From: Clostridia bacterium
GTDB taxonomy: Bacteria > Bacillota > Clostridia > Oscillospirales > Acutalibacteraceae
NCBI GenBank assembly: GCA_017521925.1
Contig: JAFXBG010000005.1
Location: 1 to 40,285 of the forward strand
Direction of reading: 5' to 3'
Length of the DNA stretch: 40,285 nucleotides
Below, one piece after another: positions 24,182-32,780 of the stretch (its first letter is position 1; each line of letters starts with the position of its first letter). The translations under genes were made by a program, and so were the position numbers. The notes under the pieces are model-generated. The model was not told where the DNA came from and did not search any database. It saw only the letters and a program-made list of their open reading frames with translations.

Positions 24182-24784
24182 TCAGATTGAACCAAGGGCA
24201 AGTACAATAATTAAGAAGTAGATACCCCAGAAAATTGTAAAGCCTATGCCAAAACCGAAGCCGATTCTGCCAAGGATAGAGCCAACCTTAGCCTTACCGA
24301 AAATCTGACCGCCGTTCTGAGCCATAAACTGAGCAGCAAGCTTCTTAGCCATAGAGCCGAGGATAATGCCGGGGATACCAAGCTCGCAAAGAGCAATTGC
24401 CAGGATACCCTTAATCATAAGGCTCTTAGAGTCAACGGGCTGTACAGGAGCTGTATTATAAGCAGGTGCCTGCTGGTAAGTGGGAGCCTGGTATGTAGGT
24501 GCCTGCTGGTAAGTGGGAGCCTGATATGTAGGAGCATAAACATTCTCGTTCACGGGTGCTGCGGGCTCTGCAACGGGAGTTGCAACCTCCACAGGAGCCT
24601 CAACTACAGGTGTTGCTACCTCAACGGGAGCCTCTGCTACAGGAGCTGCTACCTCAACGGGAGCCTCTGCTACAGGAGCTGCTACAGGTGTTTCTGCTAC
24701 AGGAGCCGTATTTAAAGCATTGCCGCAATTAGCGCAGAAAGCTGCACCGTCTGCTACCTGTGTTCCACATTTACTACAAAACAT
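24182..24784 (-). CDS. Zinc-ribbon, Ala/Pro/Val-rich repeat membrane protein
   Basis: Function unknown; 200 residues. An N-terminal zinc ribbon (FCSKCG, FCANCG) is followed by a low-complexity linker made of tandem units of the type AP-VAEAPVEVA (about four copies) and then APTYQQ (about four copies). The last 80 residues hold two hydrophobic segments separated by a glycine-rich loop, ending in FTIFWGIYFLIIVLALGSI. Such zinc-ribbon/linker/TM proteins are common and poorly characterised in Clostridia. The repeats are prone to length variation. Confidence 0.82.
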   Translation of the reverse strand: MFCSKCGTQVADGAAFCANCGNALNTAPVAETPVAAPVAEAPVEVAAPVAEAPVEVATPVVEAPVEVATPVAEPAAPVNENVYAPTYQAPTYQQAPTYQAPTYQQAPAYNTAPVQPVDSKSLMIKGILAIALCELGIPGIILGSMAKKLAAQFMAQNGGQIFGKAKVGSILGRIGFGFGIGFTIFWGIYFLIIVLALGSI

Positions 24785-24944
24785 AATTAATTCTCCTCAT
24801 CTGTAATTTAGTAAAAATATATTTGAATTCTTACATAAATATGTTACCATAGTAGGTGAATTAGTTCAACTGTTTAAAAAATTTTCATAAAATCCGCACT
24901 AAAAGTCGAAAAAAGTATGAATGTTTTTAAGGAGAATTGTGTAT

Positions 24945-25451
24945 ATGAAGTTAGATTATTCCTTCTTTAACCGACCTTGCCTTGAGGTTGCAAGGGAATT
25001 GGTGGGTAAAATACTGGTGCGAAAAACAGAAAACGGTGAAATCAGATTAAGAATAACCGAAACCGAAAGCTATATAGGCGAAGCAGACACCGCCTGCCAT
25101 GCTCACAAAGGCAGAACCAAACGCACCGAGGTTATGTATCATAAAGCAGGTACAATTTACATTTACCTGTGCTACGGAATTCATTGGCTCTTAAATATTG
25201 TTACAGGAGATGCTGATGACCCTCAGGCAGTTTTAATAAGAGCCTGTGAAGATTACGAAGGTCCTGCAAAGCTTACCAAAAAGCTTGGTATTACAGGTGG
25301 GTTTAACCGCAAAGATATTACAAGGTGCGAGGATTTTTACATTGAGGATGATGGCATTAAGTGCGAGGTTTTTACTGATAAACGTGTTGGCATTTCTTAC
25401 GCAAGTATAGAAGACCAGAATAAACCCTGGCGTTTTATTATGAAAAGATAA
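24945..25451 (+). CDS. Alkyladenine (3-methyladenine) DNA glycosylase, AAG family
   Basis: Base-excision repair enzyme that removes alkylated and deaminated purines. It has 168 residues, slightly short but with both ends of the family present. Conserved stretches are LVGKILVRK, RITETESYIGEADTACHAHKGRTKRTEVMYHKAGTIYIYLCYGIHWLLNIVTG and a terminal KPWRFI. The Glu of TETESY is the expected catalytic residue. The start is set at the ATG at 24945 with AAGGAGAA upstream. It is a single-gene unit. Confidence 0.93.
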   Translation: MKLDYSFFNRPCLEVARELVGKILVRKTENGEIRLRITETESYIGEADTACHAHKGRTKRTEVMYHKAGTIYIYLCYGIHWLLNIVTGDADDPQAVLIRACEDYEGPAKLTKKLGITGGFNRKDITRCEDFYIEDDGIKCEVFTDKRVGISYASIEDQNKPWRFIMKR

Positions 25452-25459
25452 AAGCAGAA

Positions 25460-25487
25460 AAGCGTCGGCTGTATTTAGCCGACGCTT
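25460..25487. terminator. Terminator between convergent glycosylase and acyltransferase genes
   Basis: A perfect 11-bp stem (AAGCGTCGGCT / AGCCGACGCTT) with a 6-nt loop. A T run lies a few bases after it on the plus strand and a TTTTC stretch on the minus strand. Confidence 0.85.
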
Positions 25488-25491
25488 AAGC

Positions 25492-26529
25492 TTATTTTTT
25501 GAACCATTTAACAACAATACCCAGCCATTTATCACACTTTATAAATGGGTAAAGTATATATTCAAAAGGTTTTAGTGAAAGCACAACTGAAATTAATACT
25601 GAACCTGCCACAAATATTAAAACCGCACAAAGGTCTGACACCTTTGCCGTTAAAGATGTCAGCACGGTATAATGAAGTACATACAGCACTTGTCTATGCA
25701 AAGAATACACCGTAAGAGTCTTTGTACCGATATTGGTAAATACAGGCAGATGCTTATTTGGCATAATGCTTAAAACCGCAAAACCTATTGCAGAGCTGAG
25801 AAAATAGCATCCGAGTCTGAGCATTGCACCAAAGGGATACCAGTCTGCACCATATTCAACGTAAGGGTTGTTACCCGATAACACATATCTTAAGCTTAAC
25901 ATTTTGTCGCCAAGTACAAAAATGCAGACAGTATAAATTACCAGCACCGACAAGCTTGCTATACGTACTCCCGTTTTATTTATAATTCCCAGAAGTTTTT
26001 CTCTGTCCAGAATATAGCCTAAGAAAAAATAGGGATAAAAGGTAAAAAGTCTGGAAAGTATAAGCTGATCTCCAACAGTATCTACATAGCCTATAAACAA
26101 AGAAAGTGCAACAGACACTATTAATACATTGGAAGGTCTGAGCTTTTTAACCGCATAAGTAAAAGACAAAAAAACCGCCGTTGCCAATATATACCAAGGT
26201 GTTCCTTTTTCTGAAAACAGGCTAAAATTACCCTTTCCTCGACACAAAAGCAAAGTAAAATGAATTGTAATTTTAATAAAGTAATATAGAAAAATATAGG
26301 ATATTATTTTATACCCGTTAAACCTGGGTGCATTTACAAAGCTTTTTGAAAAAAGACCTGTAAGAAACATAAACAAAGGCATATGAAAAACATAAAGCCA
26401 CAGAAAAACACCGCTTAAAAGATGGTTTTCATCGATAAAAGCCGCAATACCATGCCCAAGCACCACAAGAATCATAAGAAATGCTTTTGTATTATCCCAT
26501 TTTGCAACACGGCTTTTGAGAATGCTCAT
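25492..26529 (-). CDS. Acyltransferase family 3 membrane protein
   Basis: Membrane-bound O-acyltransferase of 345 residues with about ten hydrophobic segments. The family signature is at the N-terminus: WDNTKAFLMILVVLGHGIAAF, then FLWLYVFHMPLFMFLTGLFSK, with the catalytic-type His of VLGHG. Relatives acetylate sugars of the cell surface (fucose 4-O-acetylase-like). No glycan genes are adjacent, so the acceptor is unknown. The ATG at 26529 has AGGAG upstream. Confidence 0.9.
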   Translation of the reverse strand: MSILKSRVAKWDNTKAFLMILVVLGHGIAAFIDENHLLSGVFLWLYVFHMPLFMFLTGLFSKSFVNAPRFNGYKIISYIFLYYFIKITIHFTLLLCRGKGNFSLFSEKGTPWYILATAVFLSFTYAVKKLRPSNVLIVSVALSLFIGYVDTVGDQLILSRLFTFYPYFFLGYILDREKLLGIINKTGVRIASLSVLVIYTVCIFVLGDKMLSLRYVLSGNNPYVEYGADWYPFGAMLRLGCYFLSSAIGFAVLSIMPNKHLPVFTNIGTKTLTVYSLHRQVLYVLHYTVLTSLTAKVSDLCAVLIFVAGSVLISVVLSLKPFEYILYPFIKCDKWLGIVVKWFKK

Positions 26530-26672
26530 TATATCACTCCTATCAAGTGCATTATATAATAGTTTTAAAATGTTAGCAATAGAATTTATGATTATTTAAA
26601 GTACTGTTGGTAATAATAAAGACGATAGGTTATGCTTTGAACCTTCATAATTAAAATTTAAGGAGAAAACTT

Positions 26673-26972
26673 ATGAAAAAAGTAATTGCACTTTTACTTG
26701 TGGCTCTGATTGCCTTTTCACTTACAGCCTGCTCTATGGGCAAAAAAGACAATGTAGTAACCGGTACAAACGCTGCAAATTCAGGAAACAATGCAACAAA
26801 CCAGAACGGCTCAGGAAATAACACCCCGTCAAACGGTAACAACAACAATGGCAACAACAGCAACAATGCTAATAACAATAACAACAACGAAAACACAAAA
26901 TCAACAGAAAATATGCTTGAAAGCATGATTCCCGATATAAGCACAAATGTAAGCACCGAGGGTCAGCGATAA
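26673..26972 (+). CDS. Small Asn-rich lipoprotein
   Basis: Function unknown; 99 residues. A lipoprotein signal peptide ends in lipobox LTAC (MKKVIALLLVALIAFSLTAC). The mature part from about residue 30 to 75 is almost only Asn, Gly, Ser and Thr, followed by a short predicted helix with ESMIPDIS. The Asn-rich stretch probably acts as an extended tether. AAGGAG lies 8 nt before the ATG. Confidence 0.8.
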   Translation: MKKVIALLLVALIAFSLTACSMGKKDNVVTGTNAANSGNNATNQNGSGNNTPSNGNNNNGNNSNNANNNNNNENTKSTENMLESMIPDISTNVSTEGQR

Positions 26973-26990
26973 GATTTTCTGACATAAATC

Positions 26991-27021
26991 GGGGAACGGA
27001 TTATATCCGCTCCCCTTTTTT
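26991..27021 (+). terminator. Terminator of the Asn-rich lipoprotein gene
   Basis: Stem GGGGA-A-CGGA / TCCG-C-TCCCC with one internal mismatch and a 5-nt loop, followed by T6 on the plus strand. Confidence 0.85.
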
Positions 27022-27039
27022 AAATTTTGGTAAAATGTG

Positions 27040-27067
27040 TTGTATTTCTTTTTAAAAGGTGTATAAT
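27040..27067 (+). promoter_or_regulatory. Promoter of the trkA-trkH operon
   Basis: TTGTAT (27040-27045), a 16-bp spacer and TATAAT (27062-27067). The leader before trkA is about 50 nt, and I see no riboswitch-like fold in it. Confidence 0.6.
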
Positions 27068-27123
27068 ATGAGGCGATAATAAGAAACAAAATCTGATTTT
27101 TTCTTAGTAAAAGAGGAGTTTAT

Positions 27124-28482
27124 ATGAACATTACAGTTGTAGGCTGCGGAAAAATCGGTCAGTCTATTGTTTCAAGCTTATTAAGCGAAGGCCACGACGT
27201 GGTTGTAATTGACAAAGACGAAGAAATCATAGCAGAAGTAACTAATATTTATGATGTTATGGGTGTTTGTGGTATCGGAACAGACTGTGAAGTGTTAACA
27301 GAAGCAGGAGCTGACAAAGCAGATATCTTCATCGCTGTAACAGGCTCTGACGAGCTGAATATGCTTTCCTGCTACATTGCCAAAACCCTCGGTGCAGAAA
27401 ATACCATTGCCCGAATCCGCAACCGTGAATATAACGAAAAAAGCTTAGGTTTTTTACAGCACGAGCTGGGGCTTTCTATGTCAATCAACCCTGAATTTTT
27501 TGCTGCTCACGATATTTATAACGTGCTTAAGCTTCCGTCAGCCGCTCATATTGAAACTTTCTCAACCAGAAATTTTGAGATTATTGAGCTGGTTCTAAGA
27601 GATGACTCTCCCCTTTCGGGTGTTAAAATTATAGATTTAAGACGTCAGCACAAAGCAAAATTTCTTATTTGTGCTGTTTGCAGAGAAGGTAAGGTTTACA
27701 TACCCGACGGTAATTTTGAGCTTAGAAGCGGTGACAAGATTGCTCTTACAGCTGCTCCTTCTGAAATTATCAAGCTCCTTAAATCACTAAAGATTACCCA
27801 GCGTTCTGCAAAAAAGGTTATGATTTTAGGTGCAAGCCGCACAGGCTACTACCTTGCCAGAATGCTTTTGTTATCAGGCTGCTCGGTGGTTATCATCGAC
27901 AAAGACCCTAAAAAATGTCAGGAAATCTGCGAGGCTCTGCCAAATGCTACCGTTATTCTGGGTGACGGTGCTCAGCAGGAACTTTTGCGCGAAGAAGGCT
28001 TAGGCGAGGTTGACGCCTTTATTTCACTTACAGGTATGGATGAGCAGAATATTCTTATCTCTTATTATGCACATAGCCTGAATGTTCCCAAGGTTATTAC
28101 CAAGGTAAACCGACCTGAATTTGTTCCTCTTGCAACAGGATTAGGTCTGGACACTATTGTTTCTCCCAGACGTACAATCACAGACGTTATTTTAAGATAT
28201 GTACGTGCGCTTAAAAATTCTGCAGGCAGTAATGTTGAAAAGCTTTACAAGATTATGGACGGTAATGCAGAGGCACTTAAGTTTAATGTAAGTGAGGATT
28301 TCAGGTATATTGATACTCCTCTTAAGGACATAAGCTTCAAGTCAAACATTCTTATTGCGGGAATACTGAGAAACCGCAAAGCAATGGTGCCTACCGGTGA
28401 CAGCGTAATTCTTCCCGGCGATAAGGTTATTGTAATCAGTGCTGAGCACAGACTTTATGACCTTGCAGATATTATTAAGTAA
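27124..28482 (+). CDS. trkA: Trk potassium uptake regulator TrkA
   Basis: Cytosolic NAD-binding gating subunit of the Trk/Ktr potassium channel, 452 residues. It is a tandem duplication of RCK_N plus RCK_C. The two Rossmann starts are VVGCGKIGQSIVSSLL (about 5) and ILGASRTGYYLARMLL (about 235), each ending in an IDKD acidic residue that binds nucleotide ribose. It is followed by trkH after 9 nt. The ATG has AGAGGAG upstream. Confidence 0.95.
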   Translation: MNITVVGCGKIGQSIVSSLLSEGHDVVVIDKDEEIIAEVTNIYDVMGVCGIGTDCEVLTEAGADKADIFIAVTGSDELNMLSCYIAKTLGAENTIARIRNREYNEKSLGFLQHELGLSMSINPEFFAAHDIYNVLKLPSAAHIETFSTRNFEIIELVLRDDSPLSGVKIIDLRRQHKAKFLICAVCREGKVYIPDGNFELRSGDKIALTAAPSEIIKLLKSLKITQRSAKKVMILGASRTGYYLARMLLLSGCSVVIIDKDPKKCQEICEALPNATVILGDGAQQELLREEGLGEVDAFISLTGMDEQNILISYYAHSLNVPKVITKVNRPEFVPLATGLGLDTIVSPRRTITDVILRYVRALKNSAGSNVEKLYKIMDGNAEALKFNVSEDFRYIDTPLKDISFKSNILIAGILRNRKAMVPTGDSVILPGDKVIVISAEHRLYDLADIIK

Positions 28483-28491
28483 GAGGTATTT

Positions 28492-29934
28492 ATGAATCGC
28501 AGAATGGTACTAAACACTGTGGGCCATATTATTCTGGCAGAAGCGGCACTTCTGCTTTTGCCTACCATAGTGTCTGTTATTTATTTAGAAAAATGTGTAT
28601 GGTCTTTTCTGATAACCATAGGAATTGCCCTTGCACTTGGTTTGATTTTAAAATTCGCATCACGTCCCGATTCTAAGCTTATTTATGCTAAAGAGGGCTT
28701 TGTTATAGTTACATATGCCTGGGTGCTTATGTCGGCAATCGGTGCTTTGCCCTTCTTTTTAAGCGGTGAAATTCCAAACTACGTTGATGCTTTCTTTGAA
28801 ACCGTCAGTGGTTTTACCACCACGGGAGCATCTATACTTACTGACATTGAGGCAATGAGCAAAGGGCTTTTATTCTGGCGAAGCTTTACACATTGGATTG
28901 GCGGTATGGGTGTTATTGTTTTTGTTATGGCTATTATCCCTAATATTGCCGACCGCTCTATGCATATTATGAAGGCGGAAGTTCCCGGTCCTACTGTTGG
29001 CAAGCTTGTGCCAAAAGCAAGAGAAACCGCAAAAATTCTTTATCTGATTTACATTGCAATGACAATTGTAATGATTGTAATGTTGCTTTTCGGCGGTATG
29101 CCGGTTTTTGACAGTATTGTTCACACCTTCGGCACAGCAGGTACAGGCGGATTTGGTGTAAAATCCTCAAGCATCGGCGGATATAACGCATACTGTCAGT
29201 GGGTAATTACCGCTTTTATGCTTTTGTTTTCCCTTAATTTCAATCTCTACTACCTGATACTTTTAAGGAAGTTCAAATCTGTTCTTAAAAGTACCGAGCT
29301 TTGGTTTTTCTTAGGTCTTGTTGTAGTAAGTATTGCGGTTATCACCTACGACATCCACCCTATGTACACCAGTTTTTCAGAAACTATCAGAACCTCATCA
29401 TTCCAGGTTGCAACTATTATTTCTACCACAGGCTATGCTACTGCTAACTTCAACACCTGGCCAAGTCTTTCAAAAGCAATGCTTCTTATGCTTATGATGG
29501 TGGGCGGATGCGCAGGCTCTACGGCAGGCGGACTTAAGAACGCAAGAGTTGTTATGCTTATCAAAACCGTTCACCGCGAGCTTAAAAAGCTTTTGCATCC
29601 CCGTTCTGTAAGAGCGGTAAGCATGGAAAGCAAACGCGTTGACGAGCAAACCTTAAGCGGTGTAACATCTTACTTTGCTGTTTATGTAATGTGCGTTATG
29701 GGTATATTTGTGCTTTTAAGCATTGAACCCTTCGGTATAGAAACAAACCTTTCTGCCACTCTTGCCTGCTTTAATAACGTAGGCCCCGGCTTTGGTGCGG
29801 TTGGCCCTATTGGCAGTTATGCGGATTACTCAATCTTTTCAAAGCTTCTTTTGTCTTTAGCAATGCTTTTAGGACGACTTGAAATATTCCCCCTGATTTT
29901 AGGACTTAATCCCTTAGTTTGGAAAAGAAGATAA
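28492..29934 (+). CDS. trkH: Trk potassium uptake channel subunit TrkH/TrkG
   Basis: Membrane pore subunit of 480 residues built of four pore-loop repeats. Selectivity-filter-like segments are visible: SGFTTTGASI, GTAGTGGFGV, STTGYATANF and NNVGPGFGAVG. The conserved HWIGGMGVIVF stretch is present. It works with TrkA, encoded just upstream. The HAD phosphatase gene begins 18 nt downstream. Confidence 0.95.
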   Translation: MNRRMVLNTVGHIILAEAALLLLPTIVSVIYLEKCVWSFLITIGIALALGLILKFASRPDSKLIYAKEGFVIVTYAWVLMSAIGALPFFLSGEIPNYVDAFFETVSGFTTTGASILTDIEAMSKGLLFWRSFTHWIGGMGVIVFVMAIIPNIADRSMHIMKAEVPGPTVGKLVPKARETAKILYLIYIAMTIVMIVMLLFGGMPVFDSIVHTFGTAGTGGFGVKSSSIGGYNAYCQWVITAFMLLFSLNFNLYYLILLRKFKSVLKSTELWFFLGLVVVSIAVITYDIHPMYTSFSETIRTSSFQVATIISTTGYATANFNTWPSLSKAMLLMLMMVGGCAGSTAGGLKNARVVMLIKTVHRELKKLLHPRSVRAVSMESKRVDEQTLSGVTSYFAVYVMCVMGIFVLLSIEPFGIETNLSATLACFNNVGPGFGAVGPIGSYADYSIFSKLLLSLAMLLGRLEIFPLILGLNPLVWKRR

Positions 29935-29952
29935 TACACAAAAGGAAATGTT

Positions 29953-30588
29953 ATGAGCAAAAACGGAATTTTATTTGATTTAGACGGAACTTTGTGGGAC
30001 AGTTGCGTAGCCATTATGCCCAGTTGGCAAAGGGTTATGGAGGCTCACAGCATAAAAAGACCTCCTATAACTCAGGAGGAAATGAACAGCTATATGGGTA
30101 AAACCGTAGAGCAGATTGCTCCCCTTATGCTTCCTGAAGTAAGCCTTGAAGAAGCTATAAACATTATGAAAGAAGGCTGTATAGAAGAGCTTGAAGAGCT
30201 TAGACAAAATGGTGCAACTCTTTATGACGGTATACTTGAAACCCTTAAAGAGCTTAGCAGGGACTTCAGTTTATTTGTTGTAAGCAACTGCGAGGACGGC
30301 TATATTCAGGCATTTATAGAGCATTATAATATGGAAAATGTCATCAAAGACTTTGAATGTGCAGGCAGAACTGTCAAGCCAAAGGGCGACAACATACGTA
30401 CGGTTATGGAGCGAAACGGCATTGACAAAGCATTTTACGTAGGCGACACAATCCTTGACAAAGAAGCCGCCGATAAAGCTGAGGTTCCCTTTGTACTTGC
30501 AAACTACGGCTTCGGTGAGGTAAAAAATCCCGACTACATAATAGAAAAGCCAAGTGAACTAATTGGTATCACAAAAGAATTTTTCTAA
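29953..30588 (+). CDS. HAD-family phosphatase (phosphoglycolate phosphatase-like)
   Basis: Small-molecule phosphatase of 211 residues. HAD motif I is FDLDGTLWDS with both catalytic Asp, motif II VVSNCEDGY, motif III Lys in VKPKGDN, and motif IV VGDTILDKEAADKA. The helical cap between motifs I and II marks subclass IA (Gph/PgmB-like). The substrate is unknown. It is probably cotranscribed with trkAH, with AAGGAAA before the ATG. Confidence 0.88.
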   Translation: MSKNGILFDLDGTLWDSCVAIMPSWQRVMEAHSIKRPPITQEEMNSYMGKTVEQIAPLMLPEVSLEEAINIMKEGCIEELEELRQNGATLYDGILETLKELSRDFSLFVVSNCEDGYIQAFIEHYNMENVIKDFECAGRTVKPKGDNIRTVMERNGIDKAFYVGDTILDKEAADKAEVPFVLANYGFGEVKNPDYIIEKPSELIGITKEFF

Positions 30589-30639
30589 CTTTAGTCACGA
30601 CGACGTTTCCGTCTTTGTATAACTTGAATCTATTCTAAG

Positions 30640-30797
30640 CCTCGCTTAACGGCGGGGTTTGGTTTAATCAAAACCACCCGTTGAACGGGTGGTTTGCACA
30701 ACCCCTATAAGGGGTTTTTACAGGCTTAACCCCTGCAGCAGGGGTATTGAAGTTTGACAACGCATTACATTCTCAAGCAGCCGCTCACGTGCGGCTG
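30640..30797. repeat. Cluster of GC-rich hairpins flanking the IS200 element
   Basis: Five consecutive palindromes: 30640-30657 (CCTCGC/GCGGGG, one G-T), 30671-30695 (11-bp AAACCACCCGT/ACGGGTGGTTT, TGA loop), 30700-30716 (AACCCCT/AGGGGTT), 30729-30745 (ACCCCT/AGGGGT) and 30778-30797 (CAGCCGC/GCGGCTG). The region between the HAD gene and the transposase holds no gene. The hairpins may be terminal structures recognised by the transposase, or a palindromic repeat that served as target. Confidence 0.7.
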
Positions 30798-30810
30798 TTT
30801 ATTTTTTTGC

Positions 30811-31286
30811 TTAACTATTCTTGCTACCCGTGAACGGGTCTATGTATTCTTTTAGCGTTAACTGGTCGTTTGCACAATCTTCAGCTATCTGGTTCTTTAT
30901 GTACTCCGCTATTATTTTTTATTTCTTCCTACTGTATCTGCGTAGTATCCCCTGCACCAGAAATGCCGTGAGCCATATTTATATTTGAGATTTGCGTGCC
31001 TATCGAATATCATCAAACTGCTTTTTCCCTTGAGATATCCCATGAATTGTGATACACTTAAATATGGCGGTATGCTCACCAACATATGTATGTGGTCAGG
31101 ACAAGCTTCCGCTTCTATTATTTCTACTTTCTTTTGCTCACACAATTTTCTTAATATGTCTCCAATATCTTTTCTTAACTTCCCATATATTTCTTTTCTT
31201 CTGAATTTTGGAGCAAAGACTATATGATACTGACATCTGTAGGTTGAGTGGGCTGTTGTTTTTATTTCGTTGTTATTCTTTTTCAT
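30811..31286 (-). pseudogene. tnpA: IS200-type transposase TnpA, frameshifted near the C-terminus
   Basis: Single-strand HUH transposase. From the ATG at 31286 (AAGGAGG 10 nt upstream) the frame reads MKKNNNEIKTTAHSTY and has the metal-binding DHIHMLV and the Tyr-containing GYYADTVGRNKK. It then stops at once at 30912. Shifting by one base at the six-A run just before that stop restores an IS200-like end, IIAEYIKNQIAEDC ... DPFTGSKNS, with a stop at 30811. The full product would be about 158 residues. Either the gene is inactivated by a one-base loss, or slippage on the A run yields both forms, or it is a sequence error. Confidence 0.8.
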
Positions 31287-31426
31287 TATTGAAAATCCTC
31301 CTTGTATTTTAGGTAATGCGTCGCCAAACACACTACCATTATACTTGGAGGTTTTCTTTTGCTAAAGCTTTTTATTTTCCCCCGGTTGAACCGGGGGTTT
31401 ATTTCCACACCTAAAGGCACCAACAA

Positions 31427-31460
31427 AAAAGACAGCTGACCAAAAAATCAGCTGTCTTTT
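31427..31460 (-). terminator. Terminator of the dockerin gene
   Basis: A 13-bp perfect stem (AAAAGACAGCTGA / TCAGCTGTCTTTT) with an 8-nt loop and a T6 run on the minus strand, just after the stop at 31468. Confidence 0.9.
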
Positions 31461-31467
31461 AATTTTA

Positions 31468-32643
31468 TTATGCAGTAAATTTTAAGAAACCTAAATCTTT
31501 AATAGTTACGGGAAGCTTAGATTGGTTATACTCGTAGGTTGACAAAGCACCTTTGATGTAAGCGACTGTATTTTTCAAAGCTGTTTTTTCGGAAATATCG
31601 ATTACAATATTATACTCGATATCCTTAACATTTTTACTTGACATACTAAACTTTGCCATATCAATTAAGCCGGCACTTTCAAAGGCGTCTGAGCAAAGCA
31701 CATAAAATTCGCAGTAGCCTTCTTTGGTAAAGGCAACGGTTACCATATCCATATATTCCTCAACAAAATAAACACAGGAAACCGCCAACGCATCAGTGCT
31801 TTTATCGTAACCTATGTAGGCTAAATCGCCGTTTGATACGGCTTTCAATTCGTACATATACACGTTGCTGTCTGCACTATTGTCGCCCTTTTTGATTACA
31901 TAATCCTTGAGAGTGTTAAAGGATGCTTCAGTTTTCTTTATTCCGCAATGAACACAGTTAGTCCTATCGTTACCGAAATAGTGAACACCTGTTGCACCGG
32001 TTATATTAGTTTTGTAGGTTGAGTTGCAGTTTTTACAAGCGTGAAGTGTGTAGCCGTCTTTAACGCAAGTTGTAGTATATAGCGTCTTTTTATAATCGTG
32101 ACCTTTAGCCGCCACTACGTTCTCTTTTGTTTCTTCACCGCAGATACAGCTTTTTAGTGTGTAGCCGTCGTTAGTACAAGTTACCTCGCAAACCGCTTCA
32201 GCAAAGCTGTGTTTATGTGTGCCTGTTTCGTAAAGGGTGTAGCTTACTACGTTATCCACATCAATATTAGCAATATACTTTTGCAGTGCCGTGGCATCTC
32301 TGATGTTAATCTTTTTGTTGTCGTCAACGTCAGCCAGTGCCTTGAATCTTTCGCTTAAGATTTCAAGCTTTGCAAGGTACTTTCTGATTACAGTTGCGTC
32401 CTTTATGTTAAATTTATCATCGTCATTAACGTCACCCATTTTGCCGATTACAGTACCCTCAGCAACGTCTGAATAAGGAGTAAGCAGAAGCTTAGGCTCA
32501 TCAACTGTTGCCTCGTCATTTGTAGCTTCGTCATAAGTTACTGAAGTGGTAACTTCTTCGGCTGAAACTGCGAAGCCCGCAATACTAAACACTGATAAAA
32601 CAGTAATCAAAGCAAGCAAAATACTGATAGTTTTCTTAAACAT
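31468..32643 (-). CDS. Secreted dockerin protein with Cys-rich repeats
   Basis: Extracellular protein of 391 residues. A signal peptide (to about AVSAEE, residue 30) is followed by a Thr/Asp-rich linker. A type I dockerin then occupies about residues 68-130, with two calcium-loop repeats, DVNDDDKFNIKDATVIRKYL and DVDDNKKINIRDATALQKYI. Next come three Cys-containing repeats of the form C-T-N/K-D-G-Y-T-L-x-x-C (about 150-245, with GHDY and CVHCG). The C-terminal domain of about 150 residues I do not recognise. Dockerins normally sit at the C-terminus of enzymes; this one is near the N-terminus and no catalytic domain is evident. It suggests anchoring to a cohesin scaffold or to the cell surface. 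Confidence 0.85.
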   Translation of the reverse strand: MFKKTISILLALITVLSVFSIAGFAVSAEEVTTSVTYDEATNDEATVDEPKLLLTPYSDVAEGTVIGKMGDVNDDDKFNIKDATVIRKYLAKLEILSERFKALADVDDNKKINIRDATALQKYIANIDVDNVVSYTLYETGTHKHSFAEAVCEVTCTNDGYTLKSCICGEETKENVVAAKGHDYKKTLYTTTCVKDGYTLHACKNCNSTYKTNITGATGVHYFGNDRTNCVHCGIKKTEASFNTLKDYVIKKGDNSADSNVYMYELKAVSNGDLAYIGYDKSTDALAVSCVYFVEEYMDMVTVAFTKEGYCEFYVLCSDAFESAGLIDMAKFSMSSKNVKDIEYNIVIDISEKTALKNTVAYIKGALSTYEYNQSKLPVTIKDLGFLKFTA

Positions 32644-32738
32644 ATAATCTCCTTCTTTCTCATAAAGCCTAAAGTTTATTTGATTAGTCTTTGTTACATT
32701 TTATCATAATAAAGAGTTTTGTCAATAACTTTAACAAA

Positions 32739-32776
32739 AAAGCCTTATGAAGTTTCAGGTTACTTCATAAGGCTTT
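32739..32776 (-). terminator. Terminator of the NSS transporter gene
   Basis: A perfect 15-bp stem (32739-32753 with 32762-32776) with an 8-nt loop and T6 on the minus strand, 4 nt after the stop codon. Confidence 0.92.
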
Positions 32777-32780
32777 GATT

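Larger units (their letters stand above)
30640..31400 (-). mobile_element. IS200-type insertion sequence, boundaries approximate
   Basis: A single HUH transposase gene is bracketed by subterminal hairpins, one at 30778-30797 and one at 31379-31397 (CCCCCGGT-TGA-ACCGGGGG). There are no terminal inverted repeats, as expected for IS200/IS605, and I cannot fix the exact ends without an empty-site comparison. No tnpB is present. Confidence 0.65.

Noticed and set aside
30912-31331. Intact 139-codon transposase
   Set aside because: Its start lies upstream of the ribosome-binding site and its end is created by a frameshift; the homologous C-terminal continuation is visible in the next frame.
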